Source: Lumnitzera littorea (taxonomy: Eukaryota > Streptophyta > Magnoliopsida > Myrtales > Combretaceae). Taken from it: DNA of 64,000 nucleotides. Of this stretch, positions 45,662-57,179 are shown piece after piece. A model generated the notes under the pieces. It saw only the letters and a program-made list of their open reading frames with translations. It was not told the origin of the DNA and did not search any database. Positions within the stretch are counted from its first letter, which is position 1. Every line of letters begins with the position of its first letter. The translations under genes were made by a program, and so were the position numbers. Where the stretch lies: assembly GCA_024138015.1 (NCBI GenBank), contig JAMXBB010000007.1:89157349-89221348 (forward strand). The letters are read 5' to 3'.

Positions 45662-46342
45662 CTTATCTCATCTCACTTAAATTTATCATCTTAAGTTGGA
45701 TCGCTTAATCTACACTCTACTTTGCTAAGTTCTTTCATTGTTGCACACCAAATTGCTATCCAACAAGCTTAGCTAAGCTCAAATCTTGTAGTTGATAACA
45801 ACTTTTTCACATAAAAGAAGGGTAAAAACTTCAGTAGACTAGAACTTGGTGCATAGAGTTGATAGCGTGAGAGATTAATGTGATGATTCATTTTCTATAC
45901 ATAAGATGTGATACTTCGAAAACTAAAAGGCGACAATAATTTGTCATGTGTTCCACTTAAGTAAGACATGTCAACCTTTAAAACTACTAACTATTTATTG
46001 TTGCACTTATCTCATCTCACTTAAATTTATCATCTTAAGTTGGATCACTTAATCTACACTCTGCTTTGCTTGGTTCTTTCATTGTTGCACACCAAATTGC
46101 TATCCAATAAGCTTAGCTAAGCTCAAATCTTGTAGTTGATAACAACTTTTTCACATAAAAGAAGGGTAAAAACTTCAGTGGACTAGAACCTAGTGCATAG
46201 AGTTGATAGCGTGAGAGATTAATGTGATGATTCATTTTCTATACATAAGATGTGATGCTTTGAAAACTAAAAGGCGACAATAATTTGTCATGTGTTTCAC
46301 ATAAGTAAGACATGTCAACCTTTAAAACTACTAACTATTTAT
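45662..46342. repeat. 344-bp tandem duplication, two copies
   Basis: CTTATCTCATCTCACTTAAA starts at 45,662 and 46,006. Copy one ends at 46,005 and copy two at about 46,342, with only a handful of substitutions. Non-coding; much younger than the surrounding elements by its identity. Confidence 0.95.
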
Positions 46343-46400
46343 TATGAACCATTATCCAATTTTAGTTTTAGAAAACTCTTCATTAATTTTTATCTACATA

Positions 46401-48407
46401 TGTAGATACTCCATTTTTTTTTTTTGTAAAATTTTCAAGGTAATAAAAAGGATTGTAAATCGAAAAATAAAAAATATAGAAAAAAATATGAAAGAAATTA
46501 GTAAAATTCAAAAAATACAAAAAAAAAAAAGAAAACCAAGGAAAATACAATAAATTCAAAATTTGAAAAAAAAAATACAAAAGAATGAAGAATGTAAATA
46601 AAGAAAGAAGAATGTAAATAAAGAAAATTCTTAGGAAATTAGAACAATAATAAAATATTTAGAATAATAAAAATAAAAGGATTTGGGTACTTTGAGTTGG
46701 TTTAGGCTCGAACCAAATGTTTTAAATCTAGTCTCAGTTAGTCTAGTCTATATATACAATTTAATTACATATTTGGATAAGGTATGGGCTAATAACTTGT
46801 ATGGTAAACAACACACACTCACTGAAAAGTGATCTTTAGTTTGACCCATATAAGAGGAGCATAGGGCCTTTTGTTTTTAATTTTTAGATGTGAACACATG
46901 TCAGCCTCTGATTGGTTGACTATATTTGGCCACTTTCTTTCTTTTTCCCTCTCTTCTCTAGTTTTCTTGTGTGAAACCCACTTGAATAGCTCACTTTCAA
47001 GCTCTTTTTCATCCCTTTCTCTTCACAATTTCATCAAACTAATGATGTCTCAAAGTACACTCGGGATACAATCATAGGAAACCAAAACCTTAGGCACCAC
47101 GATTCTCTATTTGAACTACTTAACTATGGTCATTATTTCCTCAAACTAACCTCATGGTTGAACTCGCCTTGACCCAAAAACACCAACCCAACCTCCTATT
47201 CACACCCAACCATCACTATACAAGACTACCACTACCACCGCTCACGACCAACATCAACTACCCTTAAAACCACCACCACTCACTACGATACTCTTACCAA
47301 ATCTCTTATCCTCAATAAGAAACATATGGCCTTTCCTACTAGAAAATCTAACTAAAACCACTTGAGACACCCTCATTCTCTCACTTAATACTTACCCATT
47401 TACATGTAGGTACGCATTACTAGGATCCAACCTAAACTTTACCTAAGGTCTAACCCATTTACTTGCTCTAAACTTGTGTTCAACTTATGCCCAAGCCCTA
47501 TAACTAGTTTGACCCTTCTCCATTTTATTTACTTTTATTTATTTTATGTTACTTCACTATTTTTTTTAAAGAAAGACAAAAAGAAGAAAATGAAAAAAAT
47601 ACAAATAAGTTTTTTTACATATTTCCCTTTGAACAATTTTTCTTTTTACTTAATAAAATTTAATTTTTGACTAAAGAATATTTTTGGAAACCATTAAAAA
47701 AATTTTATCTCTTAGAAAAATATTTTCAAATATAAAAAATTCATCAATGAACCCTTTTCTAGAGTTAAGACTTCCTTTGGAATTTCTCAAAAATAAATAT
47801 TTGGAAACTTTCACAATTAAAAGAAACTAACTAACATACTAAACTTTCATAAAAATGAATTATGAAAACTTGTTCTCGAATAGTAGGTACGTAGACACTT
47901 ATAAAAAATTAAGAGCGACTTAAAACATGTAAAATTTTGCTTTTCCCCTTTTCTATAAATAAAAAAGAAATCCATTTTCCAAATTTCCCTTATTGAAAAA
48001 AATATTCCCTTCTTTTATAAGAAAAATAACAAAAATAATAAAAATGAAATTATTAAATAAAATAAAAAATGGATTTATTTTATGATAAAATGAGTATTTT
48101 GAAAGATAAATCTAAATTTAAAAGGTTTAGGTGGTACCCATTTATGGTTTAATAAGTTAGCTCTCAAATCTACAATCTCTAATTTCCAGGAAAGTTTCTT
48201 TAAAATAATTTTTTTGTGGTTTAGTAATAAGTTATAATCAATCTATTCGATTGGTTATAACTCTTGATCGGGTGGTGACTCTAAATCTTTCAAAATGAAA
48301 AGAAAGCCAAATTTTCTTTAATCTCTAGTCGAAAGTTAATACTAAATGGGTAGAGTTTAATATTAATTGGATTGAGGAAAGCAAAAATTGAAAATTTAGG
48401 CTCAACA
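46401..48407 (+). mobile_element. Solo LTR of a Tat-type element (2,007 bp)
   Basis: Starts TGTAGATACTCC and ends GGCTCAACA. Flanks are ACATA (46,396-46,400) and ACATG (48,408-48,412), a 5-bp duplication with one mismatch. The 3' part repeats the TTATAACTCTTGATCGGGTGG and AAAGTTAATACTAAATGGG text of the Tat LTR at 42,240-42,430, and the 5' part shares TACAATTTAATT / GGTATGGGC with 37,570-37,600. The short frames at 46,344-46,580, 46,871-47,077 and 47,476-47,670 are not genes. Confidence 0.85.
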
Positions 48408-48739
48408 ACATGAAAAAGTCTATAATGTCTCTAGTCCTTAGAAGTCCATTTTTTATTTTAATACAATCTAGCAATGATCAACTAGAACATAAAGCTAAGA
48501 ATTGAGCACTCCACCAACACCATCTTGAATCCCCAACATGAAGTGGCATGTGGATTATGACATTGAATTACTACATAGATAATAAAAAGTAAGTGATAAT
48601 GGACTCGGTACAACACCGACCACAAAGACACATGTCATGTCATGTGAGTCTAAAACTATGTAGCAAGCAATTTCATTCAAGCATTAAAGTTAAGAAACTA
48701 ATATGGAACTACACATGACTTTTTACAAGACCCTATTAT

Positions 48740-49440
48740 TAAACTCATGATTCTATCTAAAATAATTAAAAGGCCTATAAAATCGAAATGTAGAAATGTA
48801 AATTTCGATAACTTATATAAAATAGCTTTAAAAAATTATGAATATACCTATAATAATTATTCAAAACTTAAAATATATGATAAAAATTAAAAAAAAGTAT
48901 ATAATCTAACAAATTTTAAAGAAGCACAAATAAAGATGAACCTAAACTTTTTCTTAAATTTCTTTTAAAGCTATAAATTAGAAAGACTCAAACATTTCAA
49001 CTCAATTTAAGTTATTGATGGTATAAAATAAAATGTATAGTTTTCTTTATAAACTTTGTTATCGAAGCTAAAACTTAGATAAAAGTTATGAGTATAAAAT
49101 AAGATATTGAGAGAGAAAGAAAGAGGTAAAAAATTAGAATAGAATATTATAGATGTTGTAATGTCTTAATAGTTGATGGCTTATAAATGACTAGTTGTAA
49201 TATTTATTATTTTAATTTTTTATTCCATTTAATTTAGATATATAGAATTAATAAATTCGATCAAAAACCTAAATTTCTACTGAGTTTATATATAAATTTG
49301 GTTAAAAATGTAAGTTTCTAGATAAAAAAAGATTTTACACTCGAGTTAACTTAAAAGAACCATCTAAAATCGTAAATTCGGAAAATTACATGGATAAAAT
49401 TACGATTTTGATAACTATAACCCTATCGTAGCACCAATGA
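48740..49440 (+). repeat. Dispersed non-coding repeat, copy 2
   Basis: Second copy of the repeat at 11,270-11,900, in the same orientation. CGATTTTGATAACTATAA and CTCGAGTTAACTTAAAAGAA line up with GCAATTTTGACCACGTGACC and CTCAAGTTAATTCTAAAAAA there. No coding content. Confidence 0.6.
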
Positions 49441-50610
49441 AATAGAACTATGAACGAAATTGTAAAATGAGTGGTATCGGAATTATGACACTTGAGTGAC
49501 AAAAGGGAGAAAAAAGGACATGATTTAGTAATTTAAATTCCTTAAAATTTGATCCCACTTATAGCGCCAATAATGTAAATACTCCACAATTCATGTTGTT
49601 TATAGGAAATTATTTTTTATTCATTCTCAAGTTTACACTTCATTCGATTTTATACTCATGATAAAAAAGTAGCACTATACATATAATAGCACATATATAA
49701 TCTATATTTCGTTTGCCAATCTTAATAGATTCGAAATTGGATATCTCTTTGGGTAATTTTGGTCATACAATAAATGATAGCAATAAAATGAAAAAAATTT
49801 AAACAAAAAAAAAATATCCATATACGAATCTACTAGTTCATTCCACACAAAATTCTATAACTTACATCTATGTCAATCAAGCATAGTTTAGCTAACTCAA
49901 ATAATTCCCTTCAGATGCACACGGTAGTTACAGCATTTAGGAGGAAAATTTTATATTCAGTACATGTTTCAATTCCATCTTGTCTCAAGTCCAGTCAAAA
50001 TTAAAATAGCGCAAGTCAAAATAACTTGTCAGTTCAAATAATGCAACCAATGGGGATGTAGGGGTAAAATCATGAATGCAACTCCCCCTCTAACGTATAC
50101 AAAATTCTTGGAGGCTACCCTATGGTCATCTTTTTATGATGATAAAAACTCCTGAAATAAGGCTTAAGATAGACTCTCATTTCACGGCTTTGACCACAAC
50201 CTCACATATTCATGAGATTTAGCACTCTCACTTGTGACACTTATCCATCTTCAAATTATATCCCTGGTAAACGAAGGTTAGATCCGTTTTTCTAGAAAAA
50301 CTAAGGTTAGATCCGTTTGTACTTCTTAAGAAAACACAGCTAAAGCCTTATAAATTCCATTTTATTCATGATTTAGGAGTTCAAAAATTAGAAAAATAAT
50401 AGAAAACAATTTTAACTAAATTTTTTATATAGCAACATTTTATATATCATAGATAAATCAAGGAAAAATTTCAGAGTAAAAACTACGTTGTTAGAGTATT
50501 TGAAAATAGCTTCAAAATCTACTCGGCTTTGGTAATTTCTTAAAGACAATACATGTAAACCCCACAAATTTCCTAAGTAAGGGGTTGGAGTATGTTCAAG
50601 AATTACATTG
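49441..50610. other. No gene recognised
   Basis: AT-rich sequence. It contains the word pair AAGGTTAGATCCGTTT twice at about 50,275-50,320. The minus frame 50,412-50,630 is unsupported. Confidence 0.4.
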
Positions 50611-51235
50611 TTAAAGTATGAGTAAGACACTTTCCGGCACCTCTAAGAAATCAGATAAGGTAGCCGGTAAGTTGATGAGTATGTTAGAGAATTACAACTT
50701 TTGATGATCTACGGTGATGTAGATGAGCTAGAAATGCAGACAATAGCAAGGTTCATTCTTGAGCTAAGGTCTAAGATTGATAATCTAGTGGAGGAATAGA
50801 GGCTAAGAAATCTAGATGAGACCATCTAAGTAGCATAGAGAGTTGAAACGCAAAGGTGAAATTAGATTAGTTGAGTACCGAGCAATTGACCTGTCATGCT
50901 GAGCAAAATTGGTATGCTAAGTCATCCTAAACATGACTGAGCTCAGTATAGTTCTGAGGTGGACCACTAAGGTCAAATGCTGAGAAGACCTGATGATAGT
51001 CGAGGAAAGACTAAGGCTAAGGAACTTGAGGTCTAAAAGGATCAAGATCAAAAACCTAGTAGGAAGACTTGAGAGATAAAGTGTTTCAAGTGCCTTAGTT
51101 TTAGATACTTGGCTAGTCAATACCCTAATCGACGCATCATGACCATTAAGGGAGAGATGTTCCAATTTGAAGTAGAGAGTGCTAGTGAAGGTGAGGAAGA
51201 AGGAATAGGAATTGACCAACTGCTAAAAGAGTTTT
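50611..51235 (+). pseudogene. Gag fragment of E1
   Basis: Reads DTFRHL, VDEYVRELQLLMIYGDVDEL, EMQTIARFILELRSKID (capsid C-terminus), then a CCHC knuckle CFKCLSFRYLASQYP in which His and the last Cys are both Tyr, and an acidic segment FEVESASEGEEE. Many stops of CAA-to-TAA type. Truncated at the 5' side. Confidence 0.8.
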
Positions 51236-51339
51236 AAGAAAATTTAGACGCCGTAACCCAACATGATATGGGAGACTATTGCGTGTTTATACAAAGATCT
51301 TTCAGTACCTTTATCACTGATGAGGATGAATAGAGAGAG

Positions 51340-51942
51340 AATCTATTTCATACAAACTGCTAAGTGAATGGTAAACTATATGCTTTGATTATCGATAGAG
51401 GGAGCTATACTAATATCATAGCATAAGGAGTAATGAAGGTTGTAAAGTTGCCGACCTACCCTCGTCTTAAACCCTACAAGATTTATTGGCTAAATGAAAA
51501 GGGAGGTCTACCTATTGCTGAGTAAGTCAAAGTGTTGATTATACTATTGGTGATATATACAAGGATGAGGTGTTGTGTAATGTCCTACCCATGTGCACTT
51601 CACACAATCTACTTGGTTGACCTTAGTTGTTTGATTTGAAGGTAGTTCATGATGGGTATATGAACACTTATATTTCCAAAAGGATGGGAAGAAGGTTATA
51701 CTAACCCTAATGAGCCCTAAAGAAGTTCAAGAATCACAGGAGAAGATTATACAAGGATGAGGTGTTGTGTAATGTCCTACCCATGTGCGCTTCACACAAT
51801 CTACTTGGTTGACCTTAGTTATTTGATTTGAAGATACTTTATGATGGGTTTATGAACACTTACATTTCCAAAAGGATGGGAAGAAGGTTATACTAACCAT
51901 AATGAGCCCTAAAGAAGTTCAAGAATCACAAGAGAAGATTAC
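51340..51942 (+). pseudogene. Protease region of E1 with a 192-bp in-frame duplication
   Basis: VNGKLYALIIDRGSYTNII carries Asp-Arg-Gly where the active site should be Asp-Gly-Gly, then KIYWLNEKGGLPIAE. A block starting ACAAGGATGA at 51,559 is repeated at 51,751, offset 192 bp (64 codons), ending 51,942. Broken by stops. Confidence 0.8.
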
Positions 51943-52089
51943 CTAATCATTGCAGAAGAAGTCCTTGGTGATTTCATAAGCCTAATTTTCCAGAATTGTT
52001 AAGAAGGATGTATACTTTTATTGGTTAGGAGACTATTAGAATCAAAGTCAGCCGGAGCATTACCTATCAAAGTGTAGACATTACTTCAA

Positions 52090-53400
52090 GAGTTTATCAA
52101 CTTGTTTCCTATCAAGTTGCCGAGAGTTTTACCCCCTATTAGAGGGATAGAGCATTACATTGACCTCCAACCTAGAGCTCCTCTACTTAGCAGACTTACC
52201 TATAGGCTCAATCCTAAGCAATTAACAGAGTTAAGAAACAGAGACCCCCATGTTGTGTTAGTTGTTCTAGTGCTGAAAAAGGATGGCTCATGGAGAATGT
52301 ACATTGATAGCCAAGCAATCGACAAAAGCATTATCAAGTACTAATATCTGATCCCACAATTAAATGATATGCTCGATGAGTTGCATGGTATGTGAGTATT
52401 TTCAAAGATCAATCCAAATAGTAGTTACCACCAGATCTAAATGAGACTTGGAGATGAGTGGAAAATTGCTTTCAAGACTAAGGATGATCTATTCAAGTGG
52501 ATTTTTATGCCATTTAGGCTTACAAATGCACTGAGTACCTTTATGTGGCTCATGAATCATGTTTTAAGATCATCGCTTAGCAAATGTGTTGTTTTTTACT
52601 TTGATGATATTTTGGTATATAGTACCAACTTCATTTCTCATGTTGCGCACTTGAGATCTATATTTGATATCCTCCATGCTGAGCAATTATTTGGCTATTT
52701 AAAGAAAATTGTGTTCTATTAAAGTGAGGTAGTATTCCTCGGTTATATTGTTTCTAAGGGAGGTATCAGAGTTGATGACAAAAAAGTCTAAGCTATTCTT
52801 GAATGGTTAATTTTGACTAGTGTTGCTAAAGTAAAGAGTTTTCATGGTCTAGCTTTGCTTTATCGAAGATTCATTCAAAACTTTAGTTCCATGGTTACCT
52901 TACTAATCAAGCTAAGCAAGAAGAACTCTGAATTCAAATGGTTTGAGAAAGCTCATAATAGTTTTGATGAGATTAAGGCTAAGTTGACTTCTACCCCTGT
53001 ACTTGTCCTGCTTAACTTCGAGAAAATTTTTGAATTAAAATGTGACACATTTGGAGTCGATATTGAAACTGTTCTTATGTAGGAATGCCGACTAGTTGCT
53101 TATTTTAGTGAGAAGCTCAGACGTACTATGCTGAATTGCTCAGAATATGACAAGGAGTTCTACACCTTTGTCTATGTACTTAAAAAATGGCAACACTACC
53201 TACTGTCGAGAGAGTTCATTATTTACACAAATCATGAATCCATCAAGCATCTTAGAGGACAATAAAAACTTTCTCGACATCATGGTAAATGGGTTGAGTT
53301 CTTGAAAATCTTTTGCTATGTCATCAAGTATAAGGAGGGAAGTGCTAACACCATAGTTGATACCCTTTCTCATTGGCAAGTTCTTATCACAACATTATAG
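52090..53400 (+). pseudogene. Reverse transcriptase and RNase H of E1 (broken)
   Basis: LPPIRGIEHYIDLQPRAP, LKKDGSWRMYIDSQAIDKSI, FSKINPNSSYHQI (first catalytic Asp is Asn), MPFRLTNALSTFMWLMNHVL and the catalytic YFDDILVYS (intact, about 52,601). RNase H: FELKCDTFGVDI, YDKEFY, and YTNHESIKHL, where the usual TDH Asp is Asn. Open parts are 52,102-52,344, 52,441-52,722 and 52,813-53,082; single stops separate them. Confidence 0.9.
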
Positions 53401-53499
53401 GCTAGAATACTTAGGTTTGGCACACTTTCTAATAAGTATGAATATGATCTAGATTTTGGGCCTTTAGTGGATAAATGCAACATTAGAGAAGTAGTGGAT

Positions 53500-54128
53500 G
53501 GGTTATACTTGAGCCAAGGATTTTTTATGAAGGGGAAATAAGTCTATATGCTGAATGGTTTTGTTAAGGACTTACTTACCCAAGAAGCCCATGTTAGAGG
53601 CTTAGCTAGCTATTTTGGTGAGAAGAGAACTGCTAGTTGCTAGAAGTGAACTTCTATTGGCTTAGGATAATGAAGGATGTGCGTAAAATTCTTAAGTAGT
53701 GCGAGATATGCAAATGAGCCAAGTGGAGAAAGGAACCATATGGAGAGAATACACTTCTACCCATACCTAAGCGGCCATGGACCGATCTAAGCATGCATTT
53801 CATGCTTAACCTACCCAAAACACCTTGAATACATGACTCTATTATGGTGGTGGTCGATTAGTTCAACAAAATGAGCCACTTCATCTTTTACCACAAAACC
53901 AATAATGCTTTATTTGTTGCTAATCTCTTTTCATAAGAGATCATGCGGCTAGGTGGAATACCAAGGAGTATTGTATCTAATTGTGATTTGAAGTTCATGA
54001 GCTTCTTCTGGCAAACCTTATGGAAGAAGCTTAGCACTAAGCTCATGTTCAGTATTTCTTGCCATTTACAAATTAATGACCAGACCATAGTTGTGCATAA
54101 AATAATAGGTAACCTGATGCATCTTTAA
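53500..54128 (+). pseudogene. Integrase of E1, all three catalytic residues lost, truncated
   Basis: Zinc region remnant (CEICK), then WTDLSMHFMLNLP, DSIMVVVD, GGIPRSIVSNCDLKF and INDQTIVVHKIIGNL. Compared with the family, the D-D-E triad is His, Asn and Ile. The frame ends at 54,128, inside the core, where an LTR in the opposite orientation begins. Confidence 0.85.
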
Positions 54129-54129
54129 G

Positions 54130-54875
54130 ATCGGACATACAAAGAAGCACTACAACGAACAAGAAAAAGAAAATAAATGTAGGTTTTAGTAAATTTGTGA
54201 GCTATCTAGCTAGATATGACGTACCAATAAGATCTTATATAACCTAAGATTTGCTAGATGTGACGTATTGATTTGAGTGATAAGGTTACTCACCATAATT
54301 CTTGTTAAAGGGATTGATAAGAATAGGTAGAGAAGAGTTTTCCAAGAGAAAAGTCTTAATGGTTTTTTATTAATATATCATAGTCTACCTAAAACCCCAC
54401 ACATGTATTCTATTTATACATGATGACAAACTTGTAAATAAAATGACTAAAATAATACCCTAGTGGCACCACTGTAAATATAAAATAAACATGAGAATAA
54501 TTTAGGAAAAATGCAATAAATAAGAAGTTCACCACAATCCTTGCTAAAAGGGACCAATAAGAGCAGGTAAAAGAGAGTTTTTTAAGAGAAAAGTCTTAAG
54601 GGTTTTTTATTAATATGTTAAAGTCTACCTAAAACCTTACACATATGTTCTATTTATATATGATGGTAAACTTGTAAATAAAATGACTAAAAGGATGCCT
54701 TAGTGGCACTCTTGTAAATACAAAATAAACACGAGGGTGATTGAGGAAAAACCCAACAAATAGAAAGTCTAAATAATATAAGTAAAAATAAGTGATCAAA
54801 TAAGATATTTGTATGAGAAGTGGATAAGTTGGACTTCGACATTTGGTGGGGTCGGTATCCCGATTCCTATCATCA
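54130..54875 (-). repeat. LTR of E4 containing a 239-bp tandem duplication
   Basis: On the minus strand the LTR starts TGATGATAGG after AAGAGGGAGA (PPT, 54,876-54,885). CACCATAATTC at 54,291 and CACCACAATCC at 54,530 begin two copies of a 239-bp unit (to 54,770), each with an inverted TATA (CTATTTATAC/CTATTTATAT). The U3 part also matches 57,030-57,160 in the opposite orientation. The low-coordinate end is approximate. Confidence 0.8.
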
Positions 54876-54885
54876 TCTCCCTCTT

Positions 54886-55063
54886 GAAAAAGTTTTGACT
54901 TAAAACTTGACAAGTGACTACTCCAACTTCCACCTAGATCAAAGAAAAATCTACAAAAGCAAAATAGAAATAAACTACAAAAGCTCAACTCAATGATCAA
55001 AGCAAATAGAATCCGACTGTCTTTCCACTCATCATAAGCATGATCAACCAAGCTCTTCATCAA
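54886..55063 (-). pseudogene. Pol C-terminal tail of E4
   Basis: FDLGGSWSSHLSSFKSKLFQ followed by EGDDD, the serine-rich, EGxDD-type ending of gypsy Pol, directly before the PPT. The rest of the open frame (to 54,650) is LTR. Confidence 0.6.
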
Positions 55064-55180
55064 ACACTCTTCCTTTTACACGTCCTGTATCATATCAATT
55101 ACCCCTAAGTAGTTCCAACGGCTATCAATCATAGGGAATAACTCAACTTCAAGCTCAAACATGTTATAAGCTTAGGGGAC

Positions 55181-55740
55181 CTAAACTTGTAAGACTTCAA
55201 ATTCTTGATCAATCTTAAGTACTTCATTTTTAGTAGTTATTACCTCATTCACTTTCTCACAACTAGTTTCTTCTTCAGTTACCATGGATGGTGTAATGAC
55301 TCCTTCATTGACTTCTTCCTCCTTGATGGCCACTTCAAGAATTTTCTTCTCGATCCTCCATCTCACTACTGAAGTCCTAACAATCCTTAAATTGTCTTCA
55401 AGACTAGCTGGGGATATAGGATAGAACACAACTCTTTTTTTGTCATGGAAGGAATAAGTATTCTTCATGGGCACATAGCTCACGTTATGAATAATCTTCC
55501 ATGGAGAACCTAAACACATGTAATAATCTCCAATGTCAGCAACATCAAATTAAACTTTATCTTGAAATTTTTCAATAGAGAAGGCTATTCTTGGTTGCTT
55601 TGTTACTCGAATCACCTTGTCATTATAAACAATCTCATATGAATTTGAGTGGCCTATAGTCTCGTAACCTAATTTTTCAACAATAATTTTAGAGATGAAG
55701 TTCATAGGATACTGACTAATCTAAATTAATATAATACCCT
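55181..55740 (-). pseudogene. Protease domain fragment of E4
   Basis: ISQYPMNFISKIIVEKLGYE, VTKQPRIAFSIEKF, DVADIGDYYMCLGSPWKI and NTYSFHDKKRVVFYPISP follow the gypsy protease C-terminus (LGRPW box here LGSPW) and RT connector. It has a stop near 55,551. The open part is 55,181-55,519 (112 codons), which ends in a Glu-rich connector. The active-site Asp lies outside the readable part. Confidence 0.75.
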
Positions 55741-55745
55741 GTTCA

Positions 55746-57000
55746 AGTCTTTCCTCTATGTAAAATTTCTCCATTGTTACAAGGTAAAATTTGAGCTTGA
55801 ATTAAGTTAACGGCACCACAATCTACAATCTTTGATGCACACTAGAATTGTTGCACTTTGGATCAAAGACAGCTTGAATAAATCACCTCGGCAGCGGCAT
55901 CAATTACAGCATAGTAGTTTTGTAACTGCAATTGATAACAGCTTACACACTACTACTATGACCAAATTCAGCTCGGCAACTGAACACACCCATAAAAAAC
56001 TCGGATAAGCTTCACAAAGAGGCTTGGGTTTGGTATTTTCTACAGTTCAGTAAATTTCTTAAGAGCACTGTAGCTCAAATCCTTAAGCTTAGCTAAGTTA
56101 GAAAACAGAGCAGCACTTGTTCGGCAAATAGCGAAGGACAGTAGGGTAAGTACACATACACGACTGCAATTTCGATCGTAAGTACGTAGCAGTTCGAACA
56201 TACAATTTGATTCAATAGTTGTGGAGAATAGACAATACGGTGATTGGAATTTTGATCCGTTCAACTCTGTTTTGCAACAAAATAAGCTCGGTAAGTAGGA
56301 ATTTAATCAACTTTATAGGTTGACGTATAGGAAAGTAGCTTGGCAATTTACAATTGGTCCACACTTCAACAGTTCAGGTCACGAAGCCACGGCTTGGTTC
56401 ACAAAAAGCGATAGTTAAGTACAGTTAAAACGTCACTTTAAGCTCGCAATTGATTTCCTCGCAATGGCTTGGTACTTGATTTCTCTCCTGATAAAGCTCA
56501 CACAATTTCTACATCAGTACAGTACTTTACCTCGGCTCATACATAAATTAGTAACTAGACTCAAATGCACTTGCTCAAGATCGACAAGTCACTTGGCTAA
56601 TCAATACCCCACTTCCAACACGTGTACATAAACAAGATAGCACATACTCAGGCTCAGCAATTACTGTCAGCAGCTCTCTCTTTTTGCTATTCCCCACACG
56701 ACGTCAACTTCTACTGCTACCACATATCAGACCAAGTTGGAAGCTCTCTCTTTTTGCTATTCCGCACATACTCTGACACAAGCTAGCTCGACAATTTAGA
56801 TGAAAACAACAAACATATTCACGCCTTAGCCACTCCAATTCAGTTCGGAAACTAAACAGAACAGCTCAATAACAGCTATTCTTCAATATAGCAGCTCACT
56901 TGTATCCAATTTTGGCTTGGCACTTTGGATTGTAGTAGCTTAGAGCTCAAACAACAACTATCAAATGTCGAAGCTCAGCTCGTTCACTTTTTATGTGGAT
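55746..57000 (+). repeat. Second AGCTCGG-word island
   Basis: Plus strand again carries GCTCGG and variants: CAGCTCGGCAACTG, AAACTCGG, AAGCTCGGTAAG, CTCGGCTCA, GGCTTGG, AGCTCGACAA, GTTCGG, as in 5400-7650. No protein recognised; the minus frame 56,040-56,264 is unsupported. It lies next to LTR-type sequence at 57,000. Confidence 0.55.
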
Positions 57001-57170
57001 ATCTCATTTGATCATTTATTTTTAATTATGTCATTTAGACTTCCTATTTATTGTATTTTTCTTAAATTATCCTAATGTTTATTTTGTATTTATAAGAATG
57101 CCATTAGGGCATCATTTTAGTTATTTTATATACAAGTTTACCGTTATGTATGATGAGTTACTAACCACTA
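57000..57170 (+). repeat. LTR U3 fragment related to E4, plus orientation
   Basis: GACTTCCTATTTATTGTATT through TTTTATATACAAGTTTACCG parallels the reverse complement of 54,400-54,529, stopping where that LTR has its TATA box. Confidence 0.7.
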
Positions 57171-57179
57171 GTCCTCTTA

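Larger units (their letters stand above)
50611..54128 (+). mobile_element. Ty3/gypsy element E1 (gag to integrase, no LTRs)
   Basis: Plus-strand internal region truncated at both ends: it begins inside gag and stops inside integrase, where an inverted LTR starts. It shares motifs throughout with the fragments at 57.2-60.7 kb and 60.7-64 kb, so they form one family (short-LTR gypsy, possibly CRM/Reina-like chromovirus; no chromodomain seen). Heavily decayed. Confidence 0.85.
54129..55745 (-). mobile_element. Gypsy fragment E4: 3' LTR, pol tail and protease, internally deleted
   Basis: Minus-strand order: protease (55,740-55,181), then directly the pol C-terminal tail (55,063-54,886), PPT, LTR (54,875 to about 54,130). 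RT, RNase H and integrase are missing between protease and tail. It probably inserted into E1, whose integrase is cut at the same point. Confidence 0.7.

Noticed and set aside
46344..46580. Frames of 69 (+) and 65 (-) codons
   Set aside because: K/I-rich and F/Y-rich mirror frames in A-rich sequence at the start of a solo LTR.
54650..55063. 137-codon minus frame as one protein
   Set aside because: Only its first part (to about 54,886) is the Pol tail; the rest is translated LTR and PPT.
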